A DNA stretch of 60,000 bases from Hydractinia symbiolongicarpus. Taxonomy: Eukaryota; Cnidaria; Hydrozoa; Anthoathecata; Hydractiniidae. Below are positions 1 through 12,753 of this stretch, in pieces. The stretch's first letter is position 1; each line of letters starts with the position of its first letter. The translations under genes were made by a program, and so were the position numbers. Below the pieces are notes generated by a model, which saw only the letters and a program-made list of their open reading frames with translations, was not told the DNA's origin and did not search any database. Where the stretch lies: positions 8,000,001-8,060,000 of the forward strand of contig NC_079886.1 of assembly GCF_029227915.1 (NCBI RefSeq). The letters are read 5' to 3'.

Positions 1-59
1 CTGACGTTAGCAAAACCTGCAAAACAACCTAATCTTCTGCCTGAGTGGATTCTTTCACT

Positions 60-745
60 GGCCGTATCAACTAGTCTCTTATAATAATACAGAGACTGTG
101 TGTGTGTCTGTAACAGGCAAAGTGGATGAGTTCATTTTCCTTTGATAAAGTCGAAAAACGTTTGTCTTAATTGTTAAATATTCTGACGTTGCGGGGCGAC
201 GTCAATAACACTACCTTAACGTCAATGTCCTATGTTAAATTATTGACGCCATTACAGTGCACTTAAACGTTTGAGGTTAAATAACTTGAAAACGAGGAAC
301 GACGTCATGAATATTACCACGTGGGTAACTAGGGACTACCTGGGACTAAGTTGGATAGGTTTTCTAAACCTAGGTCCCCGGAACCGTTTCGGATTGGATG
401 GGTTGATGACGTCATCAGAAAACCTTCAAACCCTTATATCTCGGCAATCATTTGTCAAAGATACATCATCCTATACATTTTCTTTTGGGTTATTTTGGCG
501 GGCTTTTGCTGACGTCAATAAAAAATTTAAATCCTTATATCTCAATAACCGTTCATCAAAAGCACATGATCATATACATTTTCTTGATCACCGCTTTAAA
601 CTCTACACAATAGAGGCAACAAGTGAAAACAAGGTTCTAAATTATTTTTTTCTGGATGGGTTGCTGACGTCATCAAATTTCAAATGACGCTTCTTTTTCC
701 TTTTTATCATGCCTTAGTGGATTTTTCCACTTTATCGACTAGTAA
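60..745 (+). repeat. Interspersed repeat with CRE palindromes, copy A
   Basis: Collinear with 14158-14495 on the other strand: shared blocks include CTCTTATAATAATACA, TCTGTAACAGGCAAAGTGGA, GGTAACTAGGG and TTGATGACGTCATCA. The copy carries TGACGTCA at 407-414, 510-517 and 665-672. A related direct repeat (GAGTGGATT.TTTCACT..ACTAGT) occurs at about 41-75 and 713-745, possibly marking element edges. No coding capacity is seen. Confidence 0.6.
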
Positions 746-2777
746 AAAATTTAAAGCGCGTATTACTTAAATAAACTTCTGGTGTTGCTTTTTTAGCATT
801 ACGAACGTGATAAGAACTTTTGAGGCTGTAAATGTTTTTAAAAAGAAGAGCCTCTAGCCAGAAAAGCAATTTTATAAGAAGAATAGTGTTGGAAATGGCT
901 AAACGATAAGAACAAAATAAGTATAACGATTTTTAAAATTTAACACTATTTATAATTTTCACAGTGTAAAATAGAAACATTCAAGGTAACAGTTAAATGT
1001 GCCTTTTTTAAATATTCCACAAGTGAATTTAACAGTTAAATAAAGTATTTCTAAAGTCACTAAAAAACTGTTGAATTCTTAGAAATATATTTTATAACCT
1101 CGTGCAACTATTATACATTTTATATCTAGTAGAAATATGCACTATTAAATAAAAAAAATAAAAATCACAAAGATAAAACAACGAAATAACTACTGCTGGG
1201 ACCGAACACTGCGCGAAAAAAAGTGTTGTCTGCCCTGGATTTTATAAGGATTATATGAAGATTACCCCATGTAACCGTCAAGTATCCGGAGTTGTCAGAG
1301 TTGGACAACACTACAGGTTGTCTTATGTGGTCTAGCGGATTTCTGCACATTCTCCGACATGGGATTTGTCAGTGAAACTTCATGTTATCTGCACCGACAA
1401 CTTTAAAAACGTGACGTGGCTTATTTCGACAACGTGACAAAAAGCCATTTTTTCAAGCAGAATACATTAAAACATGAATTAACTTATTCAGAAAACGTTA
1501 GAAACGCCTAACGCCTTGTTTTTTTAGTGGAAAATGTTAAGAACACCATGTGTCGTTAAAGGCAACTTTAAAAACATGTTGTTTGTTAGCTGAAAACATG
1601 TGTGGTACCAGGATAACATCACCCCTATGCATTTATACTTTATATGTGGTAGTTTACACCAAAAAAGTAAATTAATTTAAATCAAGTAAGTTGATAAAGC
1701 TGTACGCGTCTAGTGTAAAAGCTCTGTATCTTGACACATTTATTTTGCCGTACTTTGCCGAGCTTGTTTGTTCATGTCGTTGCTTGCTAGCGCTTTATTG
1801 TTTATACTATGTTTTTGTATTGAAACATGTTCAAGGGTTTTGTACATACATTGTAAAAATAAAAATTATTAGAAAAATTCCGCCTTTTTAATTATTTAGT
1901 TATTTCTCTGAACACGGCCTAGTAAAAAAAATGTAACACAAACTTAATTAGTGCAATACTAAAATACATCTAAACCCTTAGACTGCGAAGCCATTCGCGA
2001 CAAACTTTGTCTTTGAACCCGATTTATCGAGAAAGATACCAATAATAAAAGCGCGCTAACAAGTTGCGTATTTTCTTCATTTGTGTCTCGTGCGTTATAA
2101 ATAACAATCGAGTAAATTTTTCAAAAGCCGTAATTTTGTTGAAAAAGGGAAGTCAGGGAAATTGTGATTTTAGTCATAAATCCTAGGGAAGAAAATTAGC
2201 TATCCATTTCTCGCATATTTGTTATCTTACAGGTTCGAAACAAAATCTGGAATTTCCTTCCTAGATTATGTCAAAACATCATGTTTTCCTTCGGTACATA
2301 TTAAAACATGATGTTGAAAACTGATAAGGTTATAAATCGGAGGTTGTCCACGAGAAAACGTGATTTACATGATAAAATCTGACAGACCAACATGTAAATG
2401 TCATGTTGGATGTTGTCCTCACAAGAGAAAGCTCACGTTCTCTGACCTCCGGATTTCAGAGAACACCTAACTTCGTACAGTGGAAGAAAACTTGTCCGCT
2501 TTTTTTTTGCAGCGTAGTTAAATCAGACATCGATATTAACATAGGACTTTGTGACTCGGCCGAGCGTCGTTGAAAGTATATAATAACCCCGAATGTCTTA
2601 TTAAACATTGGCAGCGGTTCTTACTAATTTTTATTGGTATTACTTTTTATAACAATTGTAGGTTTTAAAAGTGATTTTTCTGTGTCTGGGAGGGTCTGAA
2701 TGATGATGTGTATAGCGTTTGGAGGCATTGGGAAGGGTATACTTTTTCAGCCTGTGTATACTATTGGATTGATGTAT
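746..2777. other. Intergenic AT-rich stretch
   Basis: No exon or recognisable RNA gene. A hairpin with 13 bp arms (AACATCATGTTTT at 2275-2287 and its complement at 2303-2315) is the only clear structure. Confidence 0.4.
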
Positions 2778-3427
2778 TTAGGTTGAATAATGACCGTATG
2801 CATAGCTATCTTTACCATATTCTAGGATGTATCTTTTGTTATCAAAGCAACTAAGTAAAACCTTATTTATCTCATAACTTCCCAACATATGGCCTTTACT
2901 TCTAAATGTTTTTATTGTATGACATATATGTTTGTTTCCAAATAATACATTCTTATAATTTTCATGTCTGTTGTTGTTTCTAATGATATTCTTGATGCCG
3001 TTAGCAGTTTTACCAAATTTGTCGTTATCTTTGATATAGCTATACTTTTTGGATTCCAATTCTATGAATTCCAGTATTGGTACACCTGCTGCTTTTCTTA
3101 TGTTAGTGAGTCAGTATCTGTGAATAGTAGTTTGGTCATGTTATTGTATCGTTACATCCTTATAGTGAAAGTCATATATTACTGTGTTAGATAGATCCAA
3201 TACAGACATTTCAACATATGCAGCTCGATTGAGTAATAACGTCTCTTTGATTTTATGTACTGGTACCAGGTTCTCATTGAATATTTTGGATGATGCAAAT
3301 GTTGGTTTTGAGGTTATAATTTATTAGTTACCAATTCCACATTTACACATTTTCTCATGTTTTCCATAGTCTTACCGAATACACTGCTGTTCATCACTTT
3401 GAAGAAGTCCTTTTCGAAAGCGAGTTT
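2778..3427 (-). pseudogene. Family-B DNA polymerase fragment, Polinton/Maverick (adintovirus-like) type
   Basis: Reading from 3427 downwards the minus strand gives [20 protein letters not shown], then after a stop and frame change SSKIFNENLVPVHKIKETLL and YDFHYKD, then after another break KLLFTDTDSL (3108-3134), and finally KTANGIKNIIRNN, INKVLLSCFDNKRYILE and SYAYGHY. These are the finger/palm and C-terminal blocks of protein-primed family-B polymerases of Polinton/Maverick elements and related viruses; TDTDS is the catalytic palm motif. At least three stops or frame changes make it a pseudogene. The N-terminal part is absent: homology ends at about 3427 where the inverted repeat of the next element begins. 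No capsid or integrase gene was recognised beside it. Confidence 0.85.
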
Positions 3428-3690
3428 TCATCCCATAAGCCTCATGGCTGAAACTTTTCAAGGAAGTAGTACTAAAGCCTTTGAACACAAAAACAGTCTA
3501 ACATCAAATTCGGGTTCCAAGTCCAAGTCAAACCCTCCCCACAAAGAAAGGTATGAATATAGAGCGATTTTTACTTTATAAGCCTTATATGACTAAAACA
3601 TGTCAGGTAAGTAGTACTAGCAGCTTCAAATGCAAAAAAAGAAATCTAACATCGAATTTTGGTTTTAAGTTAAAGTGAAAGGAACGAAGC
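3425..3690 (+). repeat. Left subterminal repeat blocks L1 and L2
   Basis: Two diverged direct copies of a roughly 120-130 bp unit; both contain AGTAGTACT followed about 40 bp later by CTAACATC(A/G)AATT and a T/G-rich GGTT..AAGT tail. Each pairs in inverted orientation with the blocks at 9150-9430. Confidence 0.6.
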
Positions 3691-4845
3691 TATAAAATTG
3701 AATTTCCAATTTATAGATACGCTATAAAAAGGCAAAAATCATATGAGAGGTGTGATTGGCAAATCAACAGATCTACATAAAACAAATTTTGCATCTTGTA
3801 AACATCGTCATTTTTTTCGTTTTTTCTGAAAAAAAGAATGAAGATGTCAAGTTTTTGATTATTATTTTTAGGTTGCTAACGTAGATCCTATTAGTCATAT
3901 CATAGTTAAACAACGTTTTTTAATGTTACATAGACGTTAGAGCAAAGTTAAAAAAAACGTTGTTTGTCCATAACGTGGTTCGAAAACTGGACGAAAGTCG
4001 TAACATCAAGAAAATTACATTCGTCGTCACAGCTCGCAAAATCCATTTTATCCTCATCGTGTTCATCATCACTGTCGTAAGCATCTTCTTGCTCTTCGTC
4101 ATCAAACTCTTAAAATGATGTACTTTGAAATGACTGTGATCCAGTTATAGTAAAATACCAACAGCTTGATACAAACAGATTTTGCTTATCACAACATGAC
4201 AACTGCTTTATAATTTCGATATGACAATTAAAACAAAAACTTACCCTTCATGTTTCACAACATCAACGATTTTGGGAGCAACATCTCCAACAAACTACTT
4301 TAATTCATAGCTTTCACCATGCATAACCCAAACGAATGATAATGGATCATCAAGTTAAGCATCAGTTAACACACAGCTTTGCCAGAAACTGGTGACGTAA
4401 CTTGTTCTTCTTATCTTTTCTAGTAGCACTTTGGAACATGGAGGTAAGGAACTTGCACCCGTCTTCTTCATATGATGTACTAATGATTCGTTTTTTCCCT
4501 TTTGGTTTGTATTTTTGCAGAAACATGTCCTAGCGAGGTTCAATTGCAGACATGAATGTCTTTTTTTAAAAAATGGAAAACACAAAATATTCAATTATGT
4601 GAATGTCAATATTAGAAATATCATCCCAGTCACCAATTCTTGAAAGTACTTCTTGTGCAGCAATGTTTTTTCAAGTACTTTAAGAGAACGTGTCTTCCCT
4701 TTGCGGTTGAAAGAAGCTGTGTAATCACATCCAGTTAAAGCATGAAAACCTGGTAGTGCTTTACAAAGTGATTCACCACATTCTGAAATATTTGGCTTAT
4801 GCTGATATACTTTAGGTTATTCTTTGTGAACAGCCCCACTTCCAA

Positions 4846-7800
4846 TCACACCTTTGTACCAATGCTCATAAGATGCATGCATCCAAGAGCTATGATCAGC
4901 ACATCTGAATCTACAGAGCGTATCACCACGTTAGCTGGTGAGTTGAGCGTTTTCAAATGAAATATCATTCTTGAATCAGCTTCCTCGTGCGTGCACAAAT
5001 AATCCTGCTCTATTCTTTTGATCATTTTGTCTTCTTTAGCATTAAAGGAATAACACACATCGTCACAGTTCACAATCAATTTCTTTTTATTCAATATTGC
5101 CACAAGTAAATCATCAATAGCTAGTGAGGAATTCTACTAGGGCTTCCTTAAATTGATCCTTCCTCAAGGTTTGTAACCAATTGCCAGGTCTTTTCTGTTC
5201 AGCACCCGTGATTTGATAAGCAACATTACGATTGTCTGAACTCTTATCTCTTTCACAATCCTTGATATATGGTCTTATTACTTTATCAAACACAAGGTGA
5301 ATCTTGTTTCCTTTTTGTTTGCAAACTCGACGTAATATGTTATATTCAACTTAGCCAAATGTTGATGGCAAGTCAACGAATGAATGAAGAAAAAACATTC
5401 CATCAATTATAGTAATGTTCACATATCAAGGATCTACTGTTTTTACTCTCTTTTCTAATTCATTTAATAACTTCACCTTCGGAGTTTTCTCCATCGTGCC
5501 GTCAGCATGACTCAATGATAGAAAATTTGCAGTATCTTCATTTGCAGCCTTACCAGTTGAAATATTGAAAAGGTGAACTTTATTAATATTTGCAGAAAAT
5601 GGATTCATAGTGTCTGTAACAGCTCTCATCAGTTTTTGTAAATCTGGTTTAAGATCTTCTGAAACATCTTCTTTTCTCGAAAGATCCAACTCTTCAAATA
5701 CTTTCGAAATAACAGTAACTTTCAGGGAATGGCTTTGTGCCCAACGTTGTCTGGCGGATATGGAATTGGTCAAGGCTTATATTCCACTTCGTTAACAAGC
5801 CGCATCTACATTCACTGTTTGTTCTAATGTTAAATCTATTGGAATCCTTGAAAACGATTTTGAAGTACGTTTCAAAATAAAACAACCATTTTGGAAATCT
5901 TTAAAAGCCTCTGGATGTGTTTCCTTTATCTTTAGAAGATTATCATGCGTAATTGTGACAATTGAAAGTAAAGAAGTAACCTGCTAACCGGGGTAGACAG
6001 TATATGCATAAGTCTAGATTACCTGTTCGAAAACGTCTAGCAAATTCATGATAAAGATGCAGCATTTCAATACATCTCATCCAATACTGTGCAGTTATAC
6101 CATGGTGACCAATTGCAGTGTTTTGAGCAAAAGCTTGGTATTTCTTTAACAGATTTTCACCTTCTTCAGAGATATCACTTTCTGATAGCTCTCGTTTATA
6201 TTTATTGGATAAGAGATATGTTTTCAAATCTTCAGTAACTAGAAGTTCTTCTTCTTCCAATGACAGCTGGAATGGTGAACCCTTTTGCTTTTTTTGTACC
6301 CTTTCCCAGATAAAAATGATGTAAAAAATCCTTTTTCAATTATATGACATTCATTGAGCAAGTATGGGCCTCCTGATTCTTCAATGTATTTCCTAAATGA
6401 CATTTCTATATGAAAGGCACCTAATGCTACAAAAAAATTATCAAAGGTTCGTGCTTCTTCCATCTGTATTTCTAACGTCATCTTTGCAATTGCTAAATCA
6501 TAGGTTACAGAAATGTTTTTTCTTTTACATTCTATAGCCATTGTTTGAGGTCTTTTCAACGTTTCTTTCACAACAGCACATGATGTGGGTGATAGGTTAA
6601 TCTGAGGCAAGTACCAAATATGTTCGGTAGCTTCAGAGTCTTTGGAGTAGAATGAATTCCATCCTACGCACATCGGTGTCTCAGATTGGAAAAAAGATAC
6701 CTCAGCCATCCATGACATATCTTTGAAGCGTGAAGAAAAAAAAGAAACTGGTACATAACTTTTTACCAAATTATCAAGCGGTAACAAAGTACGATTGGTT
6801 ATTTTGTGGCTTTTTATGATACAGCTCAATATCTAATCCAGTTTCCTCGAACGTGCATCGTCTTTTCTTTGAACACTTAATCACATTTGAGTTGCTGGCT
6901 GTTTTGTTATTTATACTAGGTTCTTCTGATGTGTGTTGAATTTCATCTTCCTTATGTGCGTTGTTATCAATACTTTGATAAGCTATACCGACAGCGTCAT
7001 GGAGAGTATCTTTACCACTCAAGGTTTCTACAAAGCGATCATGATTGTCAAATGCCAATCTTGTACATTATTCAAGTCTTAACTTCATCTCAGGAGGTAA
7101 AATTTTTGATTCCTGACAAGCTGAAAAAGTAAGATCTGTTTCTATTTCTTTCACAGTGCTATAACTGACACAATGACCGTAGCGATTTAACATTTCAATC
7201 ACTTTTTTACTGCACACGAATTCTTTATTGCCACTCCGAGTTTTAGATGCTTTGATGGTTTCTTTCTTCCAGATGTAACACAACATTTTCACTTATAGAT
7301 CTTACTCTTCTCCGCTTACTCAGGGACTGACTTGTTCGACTGTCAGGACCATTGATTAGATATGTGAAAAACGGCAAAACTTCATCAGACAAAATATAAC
7401 TCAAATTAGATTTGACGTCGGTAATGGATTGTGTTCTGCTTCTGCAATCATGCTCCGAAGGGCGAGTGCAACATCTCTGAGTTTTGTAGCAAGTTTTGAT
7501 TTCAGTGAATGTTCTTTTCGTAGAGCTTCTTCAGCATCTAGACTTCTGCTGAAAAGTAGATTTCCTCTCTTCGTTTTACCTTTCTGAATACAGATTCTTT
7601 CTTTGAAATGTTGCAGCAGCTTTACTTTCAAACCTTGAGTTGTTGATGTAGTGTGTGGGTCTTTTTCCTTTGTGTTCTCAGATAACAAAACAATGTAGTA
7701 ATTATTAACTTCGTTTTCAGTTACAACTTTGATTTCTATCATATCACAAATTGACTTGAATGAATCAGCATGTATAAATTTTAAATGATGTCATTCTGAA

Positions 7801-8332
7801 GATTCTGCACCTTGTTTCTTCCCAGGTTTTGATTGTTGGGGTCTAGTTTGATACCTTGTTCGAAATATAGCATGATGTTGAATTTCTTTCGAAGTAAAGT
7901 TTGTATCTCCTAATTTTGCAAGCATTTGTGTGTCATCTAATAGTACAGCATATGTATTCACATTACTTTCAGATTCATTTGTTTCAACTGACACTAACTT
8001 TTCTTTCGCATTGTTATGTTTTTTGTCTTTCTTCGAGCAAAATATGCATAATTTTGGTAAAACACCAGTAGGAGAAGGTCATGCCAGTTCAGGGACCTGT
8101 GACCTGGTTAAGTAGGTTGTGGAAGAAGAGGGCATTTTCTTGTCCAAAAACTTTCCGATTGCTGTAAATCGGCGATAACATGCAATATGGAAACCTTTAA
8201 CATCATCCATACCATCAAGAAGGATCACATTATTGTACTTGAGATTTTTTGATTTTCTAATAATAAGAACACTGTTGCATTTATCCAATGTATCAGCTTT
8301 AAATAGTGTAATCACTCCATCTCTACTCCATT
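4846..8332 (-). pseudogene. Decayed long intronless ORF of the 6 kb element (unnamed multicopy invertebrate family)
   Basis: From 8332 down to 4846 collinear coding segments change frame about ten times with little noncoding sequence between them: DDVKGFHIACYRRFTAIGKF (about 8200), KSKLATKLRDVALALRSMIA (about 7480), ETLSGKDTLHDAVGIAYQSI (about 7000), the long open piece 6829-6239 with MSWMAEVSFFQSETPMCVGW, then AIGHHGITAQYWMRCIEMLH (about 6100), ISTGKAANEDTANFLSLSHA (about 5530), and a C-terminal segment (5103-4846) with CTHEEADSRMIFHLK and VVIRSVDSDVLIIALGC. From memory this architecture with HEEADTR and DTDVL motifs recurs in many copies in cnidarian and arthropod genomes, with no assigned function. 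The mobile context is inferred from the flanking inverted repeats. Confidence 0.6.
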
Positions 8333-8399
8333 CACCATGATGTAATCACAAGATTTACCTTAAGAGACAAAAAGTTCTGCATGGTGTATTAAGAGGAGA

Positions 8400-9149
8400 G
8401 ACGATAAGTAACTCCTATGAAATGAAATACAGTTCGTCTGTAAAACCAGAAAAATGCAAGTGCATGTTAAAAAAATATTTTAAAAACTGCACAAAGCAAT
8501 TCACAATATTATATATATTCTTATACATTCTCAATATATTCTCAATATACTCGATATTAAGTACAGTAATCCCTAAAAATAAAGTCATTTTATTTCGTGA
8601 TTTATAAAGTTAAAATACACATAAATATAGTTGTTGTCAGAAAAATGGCGCTGGAAAAGATAATAAATAATAAAAAAAATTGTAGAAACACTTAGAGAAC
8701 ATTTTACTAATGGACTAATAAAGGGAATTTTAAGAAAGGCTTACAAAGATTTCGTTCATCATTAACTTCCTTGGTTACATCATCATCATCATCAGGGTTA
8801 CCTGAAGTTAAGATTAAAAAAGATTTATCATACAACCTGAAAACAAAAATTCATTGAAAGCCTCTTTAAAACTATTTTCTTACCTTCCATTTTTTTCTCT
8901 TTGTCAAGTTCTCAGCAAATCTTTTTTTACATTTGCTCAGTCAGTTGAAAAAATGTAGTGACCAAAATTAGACAGATAAAGAATGGAGTAAAAAATACAA
9001 TTGATACATTTCCTAGACGGAAGAAAAAACTGTCTAGACATTAAAGAAAAGGAAGAAAATTCGAAATGCAGAAACATGCAACACAAAAAAAATTATGATA
9101 ATTATAATTTAGATAACTACGAAAGCTGAGCAATTCATATTTTTTACTT
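8400..9149. other. Noncoding part of the 6 kb element
   Basis: AT-rich sequence between the decayed ORF and the right subterminal repeats. No coding signal; short (CAT)n/TCA run at about 8777-8800. Confidence 0.3.
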
Positions 9150-9430
9150 TTTTCTGACTTGGACTTTGAACTCGAATTTGATATTAGATTTGTATTTTTT
9201 GTATTCGCAGATATAAGTACTACTCACTTGAGAAATTTCAGCCATGGGACTTATGACATGAAAACCAGCCTTTTTTATGATGCTTTGTTGGTGGTCTGAC
9301 ACGGCCTAGGAACCCAAATTTTATGTTAGATTTTGTATTTTTGTTATTACAGAAGATAATACTACTTGCATACAATATTTTAATCATGTGGCTTATGACA
9401 GGAAATTAGGATATGTTTTGGTCTCTGGAA
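9150..9430 (-). repeat. Right subterminal repeat blocks R1 and R2
   Basis: Reverse complements of the unit at 3425-3690. R1 (9150-9290) is the best match to L1, sharing TTTTCAT.TCATAAG.C.CATGGCTGAAA, AGTAGTACT and TCAAATTCG.GTTC.AAGTCCAAGTC. R2 (9300-9430) is more diverged. Confidence 0.6.
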
Positions 9431-12392
9431 CCTAGAGGGACCCTAAAAACTCTGTCTGACAAAGCAATTTTAAATATTGACCTAAAAAACAATAGATTGA
9501 GACTATCAAACCTTCTGAGGAAAATGACATGAAAAGATCCGTTAGTACCTCGTGGACTACTACATTTTTGCATAATTTTTTCATAAAAGTCTCTCTCCTA
9601 TTTATTTATTTGTGATTTCAAATCCATTTCAAACTGTAGCCTTTATTTTCTACTTCTGACTTTACTTTACTTCTAGCTTCACTTTTCACTTCCAACTTCT
9701 CTTTTCTACTTCTTTACTTGGACTTTTTTTTTCTTGAATACTTTTTTAAACCACTTTTTTTACTTTGTTCAAGGATAAAGGAATAGTTCTTTTGTGGTTT
9801 TTTGGTGAAAAGAGGACACCTTTTTTCGAAAGTTAGCCGTTAAAATTTATTTCAGCAAATCAAATTGAGTCGTTTTTATCACGTGAGGTAAACGAGTAAA
9901 CCCGCTAGCAACATTGACATAAATTTTTCGGCGACTTTAAAGAAAATTTCAGCGGCATCAAAGGAAAATGACGATATCTGCTATGAGCGTCACATACACT
10001 TCGTATTGTCATATAAAATTCCACTCAGGCAGAAGAACAATAAAAAAGAAAATGTCACTTAAATTTTGATGACATCAGCAAATATTTGAGCATATTAAAT
10101 ACCGCCCCTTACCAAAAAATATTAAATTAAAAATATGAAAAAAGATTGTTTATAATCTTACACAAAATGTCAAATGTCAAATTGCATGCCAAATTGCATG
10201 AAATACTCCCAAGAAAACCTGACATAAAATACAAAAAACAACTGTTTGTAAGGTTGCAGAATCTAGTTAATAGAAAGTTGAAACATCAACAGTCAGAACA
10301 CCGACTACATCAACACTATCAATTACAACACTGACAATAATAATAAAGTCAAAAAAAACAAATTTCAAATATTATCATTTTATTAAGTTATTACGGAACT
10401 GGCGTATTTTTATAAGAGATTATTTACTGGTCAATGTCCTCATAAAAATAAAACGGCTGCCCTACAATGCGAACATTATGTAACGTTCAACCAGGGCACT
10501 GTCGACGTTGTCATGGCCAACACATCTGCTAAATTTGAACTATTGCAGCCCATTTCTTGCGGAGGATATATTTATATATTTTGTGACATAGCCAAAAAAG
10601 GTTATTTAAACGAACGCTACGTTCAAAGTTGCAACTTTAAAGGCTTGTTATTTTATCGCAAGTTTTAGACCCGGCTACTCTTAGTTTGTTAAAACCTGTG
10701 TACCGTGTTCTTTTGAAACAAACGTGCATGTGTTTATGATGCTTCAATACTTATTTTTACGTTGAAACTGCCGTTAGCAATGAGACTGGAATTTTGACGC
10801 AAAGATTAGTATCATATATTGGCCAGAACTGTACACGGGTTACTTTGGACAGGAATTTTTGCAGGTCGAAAGTTTCGCCAGAAAAAAAATTCGCAAAATT
10901 TTGGCACAAATTGTAATTTTTGGACGGATTTCGATTAAAAAACTTTCGCGAAAATCAAAAATCACTATATTTGCAGAGGAAAATATTTCCCAAGTGGTAA
11001 AAATTCTCTTCTTTCCTTTGTTACAAACCTGCTGTTTCCCTGTCAAAGCAAGAACAGTCGGCCAGAATTTTCTTATTTCGCGAAATAAGATCCACCAGGC
11101 TTTCAACGCCGGGTCACAATAACTTAAGGCTTTACCTGACGTTTCAGCGCCAAATCCCCCAGATAGTGATGTATATTTTTTTACAACTTTTTATTTGAGG
11201 ACTCGCGTAATGCAAATATTGTGGTCCCTTCCATGAGTGAATAAATGATTTTTCTTATGCTTCAAAGGAAGGTGTGAGACAATTCCTAAAAATATTTTGG
11301 AAGTTAGGAGGGTAAAATGCAATGCTTCTATTACCCTACGGTGTGAGATGCACATCAATTTAATTTGTTTTTACTTGAAAGTAAACAAGGTGTATTTAGC
11401 TGTATCCATTCTTTTTTGATTGATAGACCAATATTTAGCGCAAAAGTGTAAAAACTATGTTAAAATGATACCCAAAGTTGGGTTACTAATAACACATATA
11501 CAAGAAGTGTTACGGATGCGAGGACGGACACAAAACTATGCCCGAGGGAAGCCAGAAGCGTGAATGCTCATACGCGCGCGCGGAAAAAACTGACATGCAT
11601 ATGCAACTCTTCTGTTATATTCTTTAATAAAAAGAAATTCAATAACTTCTTGTGATGCCAAGAATTGCGAACTATTTATCCTTTTCTTAATCGCGACTTG
11701 CAGCATTTCAAAAACTTTTGAAATAGCAGTTCTGTTCGTTTGCTTACCTTTTATCCCGCTGATGAACTGCCCCAGCGTAGTTCTATAAGATTATCTATGG
11801 AGTTTAACTCGCACAGTTTTTGTACTTTTTATTTTGTTCGTCATCATCCAATAAGAGACTTAAAGTTTGTTTGTATGTGCATGCTATATAGGCTGTTTCA
11901 ATCCCTGCAAAGCTCTGAACATTTTATCCTTTTCAAACTGTCAAAAACGTGCAGCAAAAAGATGTAACATTTCATAGGTGGCGGCACTAGATAATATTTT
12001 ATGCACGTGTAATGGAACAATGTTGCATTGCATTGCATGCACACGAAAAGCTCTCTCTTTAACGTCAGCAATATCTTGATTAATGAAGCCATTTTCAATG
12101 CACTTATAATTGTGAGACCAAATATCTTGCAAACGAACAGACAGTTGTCCTCTTTTTACTTTATTTTATGTTTGTATATAACTCAGAACTTTACAATACT
12201 TTCTTGTTATTTGTGAGTGTATTTAAACTTGCGCTAAAAATAACGCGCGTTCGTCGTGTTCCCACTGCTTGAAAATTAATAACGCGCCGAAAAATACAAT
12301 GACCCTGGGGATGAGGTTGATTGGTGGAAATCGGGTTTGAGGGCCCTTGTTCCATAAATTATCACACAGTTTCGGCCTTCGGAGTAAACAAG
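9431..12392. other. Intergenic stretch upstream of NOLC1
   Basis: A pyrimidine-rich run of ACTTC/CTTTACT words sits at about 9640-9730. 9945-10050 resembles the start of the CRE repeat family in reverse (CCACTCAGGCAGAAG). 10860-11010 belongs to a TTCGCGAAA-containing repeat family, and 11068-11083 is the palindrome TTATTTCGCGAAATAA with one flanking C. No exon was recognised. The last 150 bp before NOLC1 are less AT-rich and are a candidate promoter/5' UTR, without a clear TATA box. Confidence 0.35.
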
Positions 12393-12753
12393 ATGGTTGT
12401 GTCAGCTGCACGTGTCCCATCTGATCTTTATTCTCATGTTCACCACTTTCTTGTATCAAACGGTTTGAACAAGACAGCTAAATATTTTAAGAAAGAGACT
12501 AACCAGGAATATACATCTCCAATTGGTACAACGCTAATAGACATTTTTAATAAATTTATTGTCCAGAATGGCGAGGAGGAAGTGGTGAAAGATGATGTTA
12601 ACAAGAAAGTTGACAAAAAGTTGAAAAAGAAGAGAAAGTTAAATACAGAAGATGAAGAAAATTTTGTAACAAAAAAGTCAAAAAAGGAAGAGATACAACA
12701 TTTAGAGGACCATGATAATACAGAACAAGAAGTAAAAAAGAAGAAGAAGAAAG
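12393..12753 (+). CDS. NOLC1: NOLC1 exon 1: LisH domain and basic linker
   Basis: The ATG at 12393 lies in a purine context (aacaagATGG) and opens [13 protein letters not shown]. 120 codons plus one base, ending in a Lys run at AAAG|GTAAGG. The linker alternates acidic and basic clusters, typical of the disordered Nopp140 middle. The reading frame is open upstream of the ATG but without another ATG, so this start is preferred. Confidence 0.9.

Larger units (their letters stand above)
3410..9430. mobile_element. About 6 kb element bounded by inverted subterminal repeats, with decayed internal ORF
   Basis: The left end carries two related blocks (about 3425-3545 and 3580-3690). The right end carries two related blocks in reverse orientation (about 9150-9290 and 9300-9430). 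Shared words include CATAAGnCnCATGGCTGAAA, AGTAGTACT and AACATCAAATTCGGGTTCCA. The inverted pairing of subterminal repeats around a single decayed ORF is what a DNA transposon would leave. The left end abuts the polymerase relic exactly. Exact termini and target-site duplication were not found, and the superfamily is not assigned. Confidence 0.55.

Noticed and set aside
12321-12392. Longer NOLC1 N terminus by extending the open frame upstream
   Set aside because: No ATG in this frame upstream of 12393, and the LisH motif aligns with human NOLC1 about seven residues after the chosen Met.
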